A DNA stretch of 7,954 bases from Deltaproteobacteria bacterium (GCA_030627475.1 DAOURZ010000049.1:1-7954), one strand, 5' to 3'; positions 1-6,665 are shown, counted from the first letter of the stretch. Notes: generated by a model from the letters alone, not told the origin. Made by a program: numbers and translations.

Positions 1-443
1 ACTCCGAACATGTCTTCAGCAGTCATTTCTATAATAGCTTTTTTAGAATTCAGCATCTGAACAGCGGCTTGATATACAGGTACAGTTCCAATTATCAGTG
101 ATGATTCTTTGATAATTGTTTTTCTGATTGCTCTTATATCGCCACCCGTAGAAAGGTCCATAATGGCATCTGCTCCGGCAGCAATACATATTTTTACTTT
201 TTCAAGTTCTATATCAAGATCAATACGATCTTTTGATGTTCCGATGTTAGCGTTGACTTTTGTCCTTAAACCCTTGCCGATGGCCAGAGGTGCAATGGAT
301 TTGTGTTTTTTGTTTCTTATCACTACTATATTGCCATCTTCAACTCCCTTGCGAATGAACTCAGGATCAACTCCTTCACTTTTGGCACATATCTCCATTT
401 CTTCCGAGATTTTATTTTTACGTGCTATTTCTAATTGAGTCAT
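1..443 (-). CDS. thiC: Phosphomethylpyrimidine synthase ThiC, N-terminal part (cut by left edge)
   Basis: ThiC is a radical-SAM enzyme that rearranges aminoimidazole ribotide (AIR) into hydroxymethylpyrimidine phosphate (HMP-P), the pyrimidine half of thiamine. I translated the minus strand from the ATG at 443-441: 147 codons are open to the window edge, beginning MTQLEIARKNKISEEME. Recognisable ThiC blocks are NANIGTS (residues 64-70), MDLSTGGD (95-102) and GTVPVYQA (119-126). The C-terminal cysteine cluster that binds the [4Fe-4S] centre lies outside the window, so catalytic completeness cannot be judged. The start sits close behind the thiazole synthase gene, 12 bases after its stop, with AGGAG at 457-453, so it is almost certainly co-transcribed and probably translationally coupled. 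Family identity is very secure. Confidence 0.96.
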   Translation of the reverse strand, partial: MTQLEIARKNKISEEMEICAKSEGVDPEFIRKGVEDGNIVVIRNKKHKSIAPLAIGKGLRTKVNANIGTSKDRIDLDIELEKVKICIAAGADAIMDLSTGGDIRAIRKTIIKESSLIIGTVPVYQAAVQMLNSKKAIIEMTAEDMFG

Positions 444-452
444 AATTTATAT

Positions 453-457
453 CTCCT
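453..457 (-). promoter_or_regulatory. Ribosome binding site of thiC, overlapping the thi4 stop codon
   Basis: On the minus strand the stop codon TAG of the upstream thiazole synthase gene (458-456) shares its last two bases with the AGGAG motif, which lies 9 bases before the thiC ATG. Ribosomes ending on thi4 would clear or re-use this site, which points to translational coupling. The overlap is seen directly; the coupling is inferred. Confidence 0.8.
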
Positions 458-1238
458 AAGGTGTTGCATCTTTTGCAATAATCAGTTCTGCTGTTTTTTT
501 CCCTGAAAGAAGCATTCCTCCGAAGATCGGACCCATCCTGGGACCTCCAAAAGCTGCGTTAGCCGACATTCCTGCAACATATACACCCGGGCAGATTTCT
601 CTGGTATTTTCAATTGTAAGTTCTTCTGCCTTCTCTGCCCACATTGATCGTTCTCCCATTATGCGTCCGGTTTCAGTATTCAACTTCATATCTGCCTTTC
701 GCTCAATAACATGAAGAAGCTCTGTGGCATGGCCTGTCGCTTCAACAACATTTTTTGTCTTAATTGTAAGAGGGTCAACATGAAGCCCTGCACTTTCCAC
801 AGGTGACCATATAATAACAAGGCCGGTAACGCGATTTTCCCGAATTACAACATCTTCGGCACTCATACAATTAAAAATTTTTGCCCCTGCCTTGGTTGCA
901 TATGAGCATATTGTGCTGACGCATTCAACGGCATCTGCCGTAAAATAGCCAGACTGATATTCTCTTGTTTCGATATCAAATATATCCAGTATTTTTTTTC
1001 CTTCTTCTTGAACTACTATTTCATTAAACATCATTCCGCCGCCCCACATTCCGCCGCCGATGCTTAATTTACGTTCAAAAAGAGCTACCTTTTTGCCTGC
1101 TTTTGCAAGAAAGTATGAGGCTATAAGTCCGGATGGGCCTCCGCCGACTATTGCGGTATCAACCTCTGTATATTCCAGAAATTTTTGTGAAAAACGGTCA
1201 ATTATTGCTCTGGTTATTATAAGTTCGTCCAATGCCAT
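456..1238 (-). CDS. thi4: Thiazole synthase of the Thi4 family, sulfide-dependent (His) type
   Basis: Thi4 enzymes build the thiazole phosphate half of thiamine (as the ADP-thiazole adduct) from NAD, glycine and sulfur. This 260-residue protein has the N-terminal dinucleotide-binding motif VGGGPSG (31-37), the glycine-rich GGGMWGGG (61-68) and the C-terminal block [20 protein letters not shown] (232-251). Yeast Thi4 donates sulfur from its own Cys205 and is used up in one turnover. The matching position here, by my alignment of GLHVDP with yeast QCCMDP, is His153. That is the state in the methanogen enzymes, which use free sulfide with iron and turn over repeatedly, so a catalytic, oxygen-sensitive enzyme is inferred. 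AAGGAG lies about 11 bases before the ATG. The gene sits between thiDN and thiC and takes the place of the usual bacterial ThiG/ThiS/ThiF/ThiH set. Some databases label such proteins ribose-1,5-bisphosphate isomerase or ThiI-like; the thiamine context settles the role. Confidence 0.95.
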   Translation of the reverse strand: MALDELIITRAIIDRFSQKFLEYTEVDTAIVGGGPSGLIASYFLAKAGKKVALFERKLSIGGGMWGGGMMFNEIVVQEEGKKILDIFDIETREYQSGYFTADAVECVSTICSYATKAGAKIFNCMSAEDVVIRENRVTGLVIIWSPVESAGLHVDPLTIKTKNVVEATGHATELLHVIERKADMKLNTETGRIMGERSMWAEKAEELTIENTREICPGVYVAGMSANAAFGGPRMGPIFGGMLLSGKKTAELIIAKDATP

Positions 1239-1260
1239 AATGTTAAAGACTCCTTTTTAA

Positions 1261-1320
1261 GTAACAGTTTACGGTTTATAGTTCACAGTTGATCAAAGCA
1301 TAAAAACCGATAACTGTTAC
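1261..1320. repeat. 60-bp imperfect palindrome built of 7-base repeats between thiDN and thi4
   Basis: The ends are a perfect 9-bp inverted repeat (GTAACAGTT at 1261-1269, AACTGTTAC at 1312-1320). After two mismatched positions a further 6 bp pair (CGGTTT at 1272-1277 with AAACCG at 1304-1309). Inside the left arm and loop the sequence runs in 7-base steps with a shared core: CAGTTTA (1265), CGGTTTA (1272), TAGTTCA (1279), CAGTTGA (1286). In the thi mRNA it would fold into a long hairpin between the thiDN stop (1326-1328) and the thi4 ribosome binding site. There is no U-tract at its end, so it does not look like a terminator. It could be an mRNA-stabilising or processing structure, or a copy of a dispersed repeat family; one copy cannot tell these apart. 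Confidence 0.75.
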
Positions 1321-1325
1321 CTTAA

Positions 1326-2687
1326 TTAATTAGTTGAAAAAATTGTTTTCAATTTTTTTGATATACTCAACGCCTTGTCGACAACATCGGCAGGCTTTTT
1401 ACCTATAACCCTTATCATTGGTTCCTTTCCTGTATCACCAAGGTCAAAAATTATATCAGGTATTGAATTTCTATTTGAAAGGACTGAATCAATCCCCCAT
1501 TTTAAAGAATGACTATCTTTAGATTTAGTATCATCAGGCTCACCGGATCTATCAAAATCATCCACATCAAATCCCAATTCTTCGCATATACTGATGATGT
1601 CTTCTGAAAACCTTATATTCATAGCACATCGGTAGTCTGCATTATATTTCATGGTACTCAAAATTATATCGGCGATATGACTGGAAGCTCCAAAAGCGGG
1701 ATCACCAAAAGTTCCGGTTTTTTCTTCAATCTTGATAATTCGCCCTGGTATGGCTGCAACGTCTTCTCTTTTGTTTGCATAAGGTAGCGCATAGCCTATG
1801 TTTGATTGTACTTCGGGAATAATATTTCCACATTTTTCCGCAGTTAATTTTTGCAGGGCAGTCTTAAGCTTTTGAATACAGTTATATCGGTTACTTTCCT
1901 GCAGAACATTGGCAATGTGGTTTGTCGGACCATGTCCTTTCCCTATATTCAAAGAAAACCGGATGGCGGTCGTTGTGTATTCTTTTGCCGTTTTTACTGC
2001 TTCAAAAACAGATTTTCCTTCACCAAGCTTTGTGGCAATAGCAGCGGAAAATGTGCATCCGGTGCCATGAGTATTTTTCGTATCTATTCTCTCAGCAGTA
2101 AACTCGTAAAAGTTTTTTCCATCATACAAAATGTCCACAGCATTACCGGAAAGATGCCCACCCTTTACAACTACGTTTTTTGCCCCTGACCTGAAGATAA
2201 TCTCGGCTGATTTTTTCATATCGTCAATAGATGATACCTTGATTTTAGTTAGTTCTTCAGCTTCGGGAATATTTGGTGTAATTACAAGAGATAGAGGCAA
2301 AAGTTCTTCTATCAGGGATTTTTTTGCTTCATCTGCTATAAGCGAAGCCCCTCCTTTTGCCACCATTACAGGATCTACAACGAGATTATTTATTCCATAT
2401 TGCCGTATTTTTTTAGCAACAACTCTTATTATTCCGGAATTGGCCAGCATTCCGGTTTTGGCTGCATCAATTCCTATATCCGTAACTACGGAATCAAACT
2501 GCTTTTCTACAAAATCTTCAGGAACCTCATAAACTCCCTGTACGCCAAGGGTATTTTGAGCGGTCAAAGCAGTTATGACGCTCATCCCGAATCCGCCCAG
2601 AACGGTGATAGTCTTCAAATCTGCCTGTATCCCCGCTCCTCCGCCGGAATCCGATCCGGCGATAGTCAGGACTCTAATAACGCCCAT
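1326..2687 (-). CDS. thiDN: Bifunctional HMP/HMP-P kinase and ThiN-type thiamine-phosphate synthase
   Basis: This 453-residue fusion carries out two steps. The N-terminal ThiD domain (about 1-265) phosphorylates HMP and HMP-P to the diphosphate. It shows GSDSGGGAGIQAD (11-23), DPVMVAKGG (105-113), KGGH (175-178) and the anion-hole motif HGTGCTFSAA (207-216). The C-terminal domain (about 275-450) is ThiN, an enzyme unrelated to ThiE that joins HMP-diphosphate to the thiazole phosphate. It is recognised from PGRI (314-317), GDPAFGASSHIAD (328-340) and RSGEP (380-384). Arg316 and His337 are 21 residues apart, the spacing I recall for the residues needed for activity in an archaeal ThiN. GAGGAG (2700-2695) stands 7 bases before the ATG. 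It is the first gene after the TPP riboswitch. ThiDN fusions are typical of archaea and scattered among bacteria; here the ThiN half makes ThiE unnecessary. Confidence 0.96.
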   Translation of the reverse strand: MGVIRVLTIAGSDSGGGAGIQADLKTITVLGGFGMSVITALTAQNTLGVQGVYEVPEDFVEKQFDSVVTDIGIDAAKTGMLANSGIIRVVAKKIRQYGINNLVVDPVMVAKGGASLIADEAKKSLIEELLPLSLVITPNIPEAEELTKIKVSSIDDMKKSAEIIFRSGAKNVVVKGGHLSGNAVDILYDGKNFYEFTAERIDTKNTHGTGCTFSAAIATKLGEGKSVFEAVKTAKEYTTTAIRFSLNIGKGHGPTNHIANVLQESNRYNCIQKLKTALQKLTAEKCGNIIPEVQSNIGYALPYANKREDVAAIPGRIIKIEEKTGTFGDPAFGASSHIADIILSTMKYNADYRCAMNIRFSEDIISICEELGFDVDDFDRSGEPDDTKSKDSHSLKWGIDSVLSNRNSIPDIIFDLGDTGKEPMIRVIGKKPADVVDKALSISKKLKTIFSTN

Positions 2688-2717
2688 GATTTATCTCCTC
2701 GACAATCTTTATAAAAT

Positions 2718-2759
2718 AAAAAAAGGCCGATACCTTCCTTGCTGGAGATACGGCCCTTT
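2718..2759 (-). terminator. Rho-independent terminator of the TPP riboswitch expression platform
   Basis: Read on the minus strand, AAAGGGCCG pairs with CGGCCUUUU (9 bp, one G-U). The stem continues inward as UAUC/GGUA and UCC/GGA around an AGCAA loop, about 16 bp in total with two single-base bulges. Seven U residues follow (2724-2718). The hairpin lies about 25 bases after the aptamer and about 30 bases before the thiDN start, where a riboswitch attenuator belongs. It should form when TPP is bound and stop transcription of thiDN-thi4-thiC. I could not identify a convincing anti-terminator pairing by eye. Confidence 0.9.
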
Positions 2760-2783
2760 GAAAATCAAAACATAAGAAATTTT

Positions 2784-2862
2784 AGTTTCCGCTCCCTACG
2801 CTGGTATAATCCAGGTCAGGTTCAAAGGGTATTTTCTCAGCCAGACAGGCACCCCTGCATTA
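2784..2862 (-). ncRNA. TPP (thiamine diphosphate) riboswitch aptamer
   Basis: The minus strand carries the diagnostic thi-box elements in order: GGGGTGCC (2855-2848), the invariant CTGAGA (2840-2835), ATACCC (2831-2826), then CCTGACCTGGATTATACCAGCGTAGGGA. P5 is the perfect hairpin CTGG/CCAG (2814-2801). P2 pairs GGGGU with UACCC. P3 is minimal, three base pairs around a 5-base loop (2850-2840). P1 appears short (UGC with GCG). TPP binding should stabilise P1 and favour the terminator just downstream, shutting off the thiamine operon when the cofactor is plentiful. Family assignment is secure from the conserved cores; the exact ends are approximate. Confidence 0.97.
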
Positions 2863-2868
2863 TATTTA

Positions 2869-2918
2869 TATATAATGCTTTATTAACCCAAGTATTTTAT
2901 ATAATCAAGCATTATATA
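2869..2918. repeat. 12-bp perfect inverted repeat in the thi promoter region
   Basis: TATATAATGCTT (2869-2880) and AAGCATTATATA (2907-2918) are exact reverse complements separated by 26 bp. A further copy of GCATTATA (2857-2864) forms a second, overlapping 8-bp inverted repeat with 2871-2878. The arms abut or overlap the candidate -10 and -35 boxes of the thi promoter. This may be an operator or a structured leader, but the stretch is AT-rich and the function is unproven. Confidence 0.55.
2880..2908 (-). promoter_or_regulatory. Candidate promoter of the thiamine operon
   Basis: On the minus strand TTGATT (2908-2903) and TAATAA (2885-2880) are 17 bp apart, which would start transcription near 2873, just before the riboswitch aptamer. 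The -10 match is poor. A better TATAAT nearby (2866-2861) would place the start inside the aptamer and is unlikely. The location is right but the exact boxes are uncertain. Confidence 0.3.
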
Positions 2919-2962
2919 ATACCGGACCAGTTTATAGGAAGCTATATCCTTGGATAAACCGA

Positions 2963-2989
2963 TTGACAATGGGTTTTTTATAATATATT
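2963..2989 (+). promoter_or_regulatory. Candidate sigma-70 promoter of leuS
   Basis: A perfect -35 box TTGACA (2963-2968) is followed after 15 bp by TATATT (2984-2989, five of six consensus bases), or after 17 bp by TATTTT (2986-2991). Either start point falls about 45-50 bases before the chosen leuS start. The promoter is divergent from the thiamine operon. In the gene-free stretch 2701-3043 I see nothing else beyond the riboswitch, its terminator, the inverted repeats and the two promoters. Confidence 0.55.
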
Positions 2990-3032
2990 TTTTTCGAGTC
3001 ATAATTCGTAAGGAACGTGGTCAAACGTGAAT

Positions 3033-3036
3033 GGAG
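3033..3036 (+). promoter_or_regulatory. Ribosome binding site that decides the leuS start
   Basis: GGAG at 3033-3036 lies 7 bases before the ATG at 3044. The in-frame GTG at 3017 has AAGGA only 2 bases in front of it, too close for normal initiation. This favours the ATG at 3044, whose product starts at the usual LeuRS N-terminus. Confidence 0.7.
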
Positions 3037-3043
3037 ACAAATA

Positions 3044-5665
3044 ATGGAAGACCGATGGCTTTCTGTGTATGATCCAAAGATAATAGAAAAAAAGTGGCAG
3101 AGTTATTGGGAAAGTTCAAAGCTGTTTAAGGTTAATGAAGACCCGAAAAGGGAAAAATATTACCTTCTTGAAATGTTTCCCTATCCTTCCGGCAGGATAC
3201 ATATGGGTCATGTCAGAAACTATACCATAGGCGATGTCATAGCGAGGTACAAAAAAATGCAGGGATTCAATGTATTACATCCAATGGGATGGGATGCATT
3301 TGGTCTGCCTGCGGAAAATGCTGCAATTGCAAACAAATCTCATCCGGCAAAATGGACATGTGAAAATATTGATACTATGCGGCGACAGTTGAAACGTATT
3401 GGATTCAGCTACGACTGGGAAAGAGAACTATCCACTTGCCAACCCGAATATTATAGATGGGAACAATGGTTATTCCTGAAAATGTATGAAAAGAAAATGG
3501 CATACAGGAAGGAATCGTTTGTTAACTGGTGTGATGCCTGCCAGACCGTTCTCGCTAACGAGCAGGTTGAAGCCGGTATGTGCTGGAGATGCGGAAATCC
3601 TGTTCGCCAAAAGAAACTATGGCAGTGGTCTTTCCGAATTACAGACTACGCTGAAGACCTGTTGGCTTACTGTGATAATCTTCCGGGCTGGCCCGATAAA
3701 GTTATTGCCATGCAGAAAAACTGGATCGGAAAAAGTTTTGGTGCGGAAATCCGTTTTCCTGTAGAAAATCCTCCTGATAAAGATGAGTATATAGCTGTTT
3801 TTACTACGCGGCCGGATACAGTTTTCGGAGCAACATTCATGTGTCTTGCTCCGGAACATCCGCTTGTGCCAAAGCTTTCAAAAGGGACGAAGCAGGAAAA
3901 ACAGGTAAAAGAATTTATTGAACGAATATCTATGCAGGACAGGTCGGTCAAAGCCATTGAAGGCTATGAAAAGGAGGGTGTTTTTACGGGTGCTTACTGC
4001 ATAAATCCATTAAGCAAAAAATCTATCCCAATTTATACAGCCAATTTTGCCCTCATGGAATATGGTACAGGTGCGGTTATGTCTGTTCCTGCACATGATC
4101 AGCGTGATTTTGATTTTGCCGAAAAATACAAGCTTGATATAATTGTTGTTATAAAACCATATGATAGTGATCTTGATTCTGAAATAATAACAGAAGCTTA
4201 TACCGATGAAGGAATAATGATTAATTCCGGTCAATTTGACGGAATGAATAACATAAAAGCGTTAGATGCAATAACTTCCTTTCTTGAAGATAACGATTAC
4301 GGGAAAAGGACGGTAAGTTTCAGATTGAGGGACTGGGGTATTTCAAGACAGAGATATTGGGGCACACCGATTCCAATGATTCACTGCAAAAAATGCGGTA
4401 TCGTTCCTGTGCCTGAAAAAGATCTTCCGGTAATACTTCCGGAAGATGCCGATCTCATGGAAGACGGCGGATCACCCCTTTCAAGACTCGAATGTTTTGC
4501 AAATATTAGTTGTCCGGCATGTGGAAGTGCTGATGCGAAAAGAGAAACCGATACAATGGACACGTTTGTAGAGTCTTCCTGGTATTTTGTCAGATATTGC
4601 AGCCCTGATTGCGACACCGGAATGTTCGATAAAAAGGCCGTTGAATACTGGATGCCGGTAGATCAATACATCGGAGGGGTAGAGCACGCTGTTTTACATC
4701 TTCTGTATTCAAGGTATTTTACACGTGTACTGAAAGATTTCGATCTAATCAGTTTTAAGGAACCTTTTACCAGGCTGCTTACTCAGGGTATGGTTTGCAA
4801 AGAAACTGTTTCGTGTCCTGATCACGGCTATCTTTTTCCTGAAGAGGTGGAAGGCGGTAGCAGCTCTGATCGTTTTTGTAAAAAATGCGGCAAGAAAGTT
4901 GTGGTAGGTCGCATTGAGAAAATGTCAAAATCAAAGAAAAATGTAATAGATCCTACCATATTGCTTGACAAATATGGTGCGGATACCACGAGACTTTTCT
5001 GCCTTTTTGCAGCTCCTCCACAACGTGATCTTGAATGGAGTACACAGGGAGTTGAAGGCAGCTATCGCTTTCTTAACCGTGTATGGCGTATCGCATCGAA
5101 CTGCATGGATTATATAAAGGATATTGCACCATATGATGGTAGTCCCGATAAGCTTGATGGTGAATTGCGTGATTTATATAGAAAAACACATTATACAATA
5201 AAAAAGGTTACCAGAGATATCGAAGATAAATTTCATTTTAATACAGCAATAAGCGCTGTTATGGAGCTTGTTAATGCTCTGTCGGGCATTGACACCAATA
5301 ATAAAAAAAGCGATCATAAAAGGAACTCTGTTGTTAAGTTTGCACTGGAGTCCATTGTACTCCTTTTGGCTCCGATAGTTCCCCATTTTTCCGAAGAACT
5401 CTGGGAAGCATTGGGACATAAGCATAGTATACTTCTATCTTCATGGCCTGAATATAATAAGGAAGCTCTATGTAGAGATGATTTTTTAATTGTTGTTCAG
5501 GTTAACGGCAAACTCAGAAGCAAATTTAATGTAGATGCTGATGCAAATGATAATACCTTAAAAGAAATGGCGCTTTCAGATGAGCGGGTTAAAAAGTTTA
5601 TAAAAGATAAATCCGTTAAAAAAATTATAGTTGTAAAGAAAAAGCTGGTTAATATTGTTGTATGA
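3044..5665 (+). CDS. leuS: Leucyl-tRNA synthetase
   Basis: This cytoplasmic class I synthetase charges tRNA-Leu. From the ATG at 3044 it has 873 residues, a normal length for the bacterial type. The class I signature is HMGH (53-56) within [19 protein letters not shown], and the second signature is KMSKS (626-630). The CP1 editing domain, which removes mischarged amino acids, has [11 protein letters not shown] (254-264) and [12 protein letters not shown] (348-359) with the conserved Asp352. Two four-cysteine zinc sites are visible: Cys163/166/180/183 and Cys448/451/490/493. A third Cys/His-rich patch (about 585-615) lies just before KMSKS in the leucine-specific insert. The C-terminus (about 813-873) is the tRNA-binding domain, with [15 protein letters not shown] at 3017 would add 9 residues, but its ribosome binding site is badly spaced. 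lptE follows after 18 bp, so the two are probably one transcript. Confidence 0.98.
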   Translation: MEDRWLSVYDPKIIEKKWQSYWESSKLFKVNEDPKREKYYLLEMFPYPSGRIHMGHVRNYTIGDVIARYKKMQGFNVLHPMGWDAFGLPAENAAIANKSHPAKWTCENIDTMRRQLKRIGFSYDWERELSTCQPEYYRWEQWLFLKMYEKKMAYRKESFVNWCDACQTVLANEQVEAGMCWRCGNPVRQKKLWQWSFRITDYAEDLLAYCDNLPGWPDKVIAMQKNWIGKSFGAEIRFPVENPPDKDEYIAVFTTRPDTVFGATFMCLAPEHPLVPKLSKGTKQEKQVKEFIERISMQDRSVKAIEGYEKEGVFTGAYCINPLSKKSIPIYTANFALMEYGTGAVMSVPAHDQRDFDFAEKYKLDIIVVIKPYDSDLDSEIITEAYTDEGIMINSGQFDGMNNIKALDAITSFLEDNDYGKRTVSFRLRDWGISRQRYWGTPIPMIHCKKCGIVPVPEKDLPVILPEDADLMEDGGSPLSRLECFANISCPACGSADAKRETDTMDTFVESSWYFVRYCSPDCDTGMFDKKAVEYWMPVDQYIGGVEHAVLHLLYSRYFTRVLKDFDLISFKEPFTRLLTQGMVCKETVSCPDHGYLFPEEVEGGSSSDRFCKKCGKKVVVGRIEKMSKSKKNVIDPTILLDKYGADTTRLFCLFAAPPQRDLEWSTQGVEGSYRFLNRVWRIASNCMDYIKDIAPYDGSPDKLDGELRDLYRKTHYTIKKVTRDIEDKFHFNTAISAVMELVNALSGIDTNNKKSDHKRNSVVKFALESIVLLLAPIVPHFSEELWEALGHKHSILLSSWPEYNKEALCRDDFLIVVQVNGKLRSKFNVDADANDNTLKEMALSDERVKKFIKDKSVKKIIVVKKKLVNIVV

Positions 5666-5683
5666 GGAACTGGGGTACGAACC

Positions 5684-6199
5684 TTGAGTAATAATAAAAT
5701 ATATGTCGGGATAATTTGTTGTTTGTTTATTATTTTTTCATCATGTGGATACAGTTTTAGAGGGGGCGGTAATTTGCCGGAAGGCATAAAAAGCCTTTTT
5801 ATAAAGATTCTTGAAAATCGAACTTCCGAAACCGGCGCAGAAAATATTTTTACAAATGATCTTATTTATGAAGTTACCAGCCACGGCAATGTAGTTTTAG
5901 CTGGCGAAAGCAGCGCGGATGGTATTCTTTCCGGAATTATTAAATCCATGCGCATTGACGCAATTTCCCACAGAGATACATACTCATCGCTTGAAAGGCG
6001 GGTAATTATCTCAATAGACCTGAAATTGACAGACCGGACAGGCAGAGCAATATGGTCGGCAAAAGACATTTCCGAAAACGAAGACTATATTGTTTCATCT
6101 GATAAACAGACAACAGAAAGACACAGACGGGAAGCAATTATAATTCTTTCTAAAAGACTTGCAGAAAAAGTTTATAATCGTTTAACTGACAATTTTTAG
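5684..6199 (+). CDS. lptE: LPS-assembly lipoprotein LptE
   Basis: LptE is the outer-membrane lipoprotein that plugs the LptD barrel and helps insert lipopolysaccharide into the outer leaflet. The 171-residue product has a short charged start (MSNNK), a hydrophobic core (about 6-18) and a lipobox ending FSSC, so Cys21 is the likely lipidated residue. Gly22 at the next position is compatible with outer-membrane sorting. The mature part begins CGYSFRGGGNLPEGIKSLFIKILENRT, a typical LptE opening, and continues with family-like YEVTSHG, VIISIDLKLTDRTGRAIW and REAIIILSKRLAEKV. Sequence similarity in this family is low, but position directly after leuS matches many proteobacteria. The start is TTG with only a weak GGGG element upstream; no in-frame ATG gives a plausible signal peptide. 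The usual downstream partner holA is absent. Confidence 0.9.
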   Translation: MSNNKIYVGIICCLFIIFSSCGYSFRGGGNLPEGIKSLFIKILENRTSETGAENIFTNDLIYEVTSHGNVVLAGESSADGILSGIIKSMRIDAISHRDTYSSLERRVIISIDLKLTDRTGRAIWSAKDISENEDYIVSSDKQTTERHRREAIIILSKRLAEKVYNRLTDNF

Positions 6200-6217
6200 A
6201 ACCCGCTATATTTTTGT

Positions 6218-6256
6218 AAAAAAGGGGCACGGCGTGCAGTGTCCCCCTGTTTTGTT
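6218..6256. terminator. Hairpin terminator between convergent lptE and rpsT
   Basis: GGGGCAC (6224-6230) pairs with GTGTCCCC (6239-6246) through one bulged base. On the minus strand the hairpin is followed by six U residues (6223-6218), a good intrinsic terminator for rpsT. On the plus strand a weaker CUGUUUUGUUU tail follows, so it may also serve leuS-lptE. The internal GCAC/GTGC offers an alternative shorter stem. Confidence 0.75.
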
Positions 6257-6284
6257 TCGGTCATTTTTTTTGATTTGACATTTC

Positions 6285-6551
6285 TCAGGCAGCAGTCGCA
6301 ACTACAAGCCTTGACAGGCGTGATATTTTTCTGGCGGCTGTTTTTTTATGGATCACACCTTTTTTTGCTGAGTTGTCAATTACTGACTGTGCTGTATTAA
6401 GTTTTTTTAAAGTTATTTCCCTGGAATCTTTATCTAAAGATAATCGTACTTCCTTGGTTACCTTTTTAATTCTGGTTTTTATAGACTTGTTTCGAATGCG
6501 TTTAATTTCATTTTGTGTAGCGCGTTTTACTGCTGATTTATGATTAGCCAA
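6285..6551 (-). CDS. rpsT: 30S ribosomal protein S20
   Basis: S20 binds 16S rRNA early in assembly of the small subunit. The 88-residue, lysine- and arginine-rich product begins MANHKSAVKRATQNEIKRIRNKS and has the family core KKLNTAQSVIDNSAKKGVIHKKTAARKISRLSR, with normal length. The start codon is TTG (6551-6549), with AAGGAG (6564-6559) 7 bases before it. The E. coli rpsT gene also starts with UUG, a feature linked there to feedback control by S20, so the weak start may be functional here as well. The gene is monocistronic as far as can be seen: convergent with lptE, divergent from tupA. Confidence 0.98.
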   Translation of the reverse strand: MANHKSAVKRATQNEIKRIRNKSIKTRIKKVTKEVRLSLDKDSREITLKKLNTAQSVIDNSAKKGVIHKKTAARKISRLSRLVVATAA

Positions 6552-6586
6552 TTACAAACTCCTTTTTAAAAGATTTTAAAAGCGCA

Positions 6587-6616
6587 AACATATTATTTTT
6601 GGAATATGGCTGTCAA
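6587..6616 (-). promoter_or_regulatory. Candidate promoter of rpsT
   Basis: On the minus strand a perfect TTGACA (6616-6611) is followed after 18 bp by TATGTT (6592-6587), or after 15 bp by TAATAT (6595-6590). Transcription would begin about 30 bases before the rpsT start codon. The -35 box is strong; the choice of -10 box is uncertain. I found no convincing promoter for tupA in the rest of this intergenic region. Confidence 0.5.
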
Positions 6617-6665
6617 GAAAATTTGTTGTCATTTATACCTCTTGTCCAAATTTAATGAGGAAAAT

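Noticed and set aside
109..438. Plus-strand open frame of 109 codons at the left edge
   Set aside because: It lies antisense to thiC, whose conserved motifs are read clearly on the minus strand.
1261..1320. Intergenic palindrome as a terminator between thiDN and thi4
   Set aside because: There is no U-tract after the stem on either strand, and the arms are AT-rich with internal mismatches.
2979..2984. Perfect TATAAT as the leuS -10 box
   Set aside because: It is only 10 bp from TTGACA, too close for a sigma-70 promoter; the boxes at 2984 or 2986 fit better.
3017..3043. In-frame GTG as an alternative leuS start adding 9 residues
   Set aside because: AAGGA is only 2 bases upstream, while the ATG at 3044 has a well-spaced GGAG and gives the usual LeuRS N-terminus.
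2701..3043. T-box leader upstream of leuS
   Set aside because: No T-box consensus or specifier stem is visible on the plus strand, and the host looks Gram-negative; the structured RNA here is the minus-strand TPP riboswitch.
3031..3072. Tiny 13-codon open frame (ATG at 3031) overlapping the leuS start, a possible leader peptide
   Set aside because: It has no suitably spaced ribosome binding site and no run of leucine codons, so a leucine attenuator is not supported.
5174..5425. Minus-strand open frame inside leuS
   Set aside because: It is a shadow of the leuS C-terminal region, with no recognisable protein features of its own.
6606..6665. Upstream ATG extending tupA by 20 residues
   Set aside because: It would place a non-signal-like stretch before a good signal peptide, overlaps the rpsT promoter region, and lacks the GAGGA motif found before the ATG at 6666.
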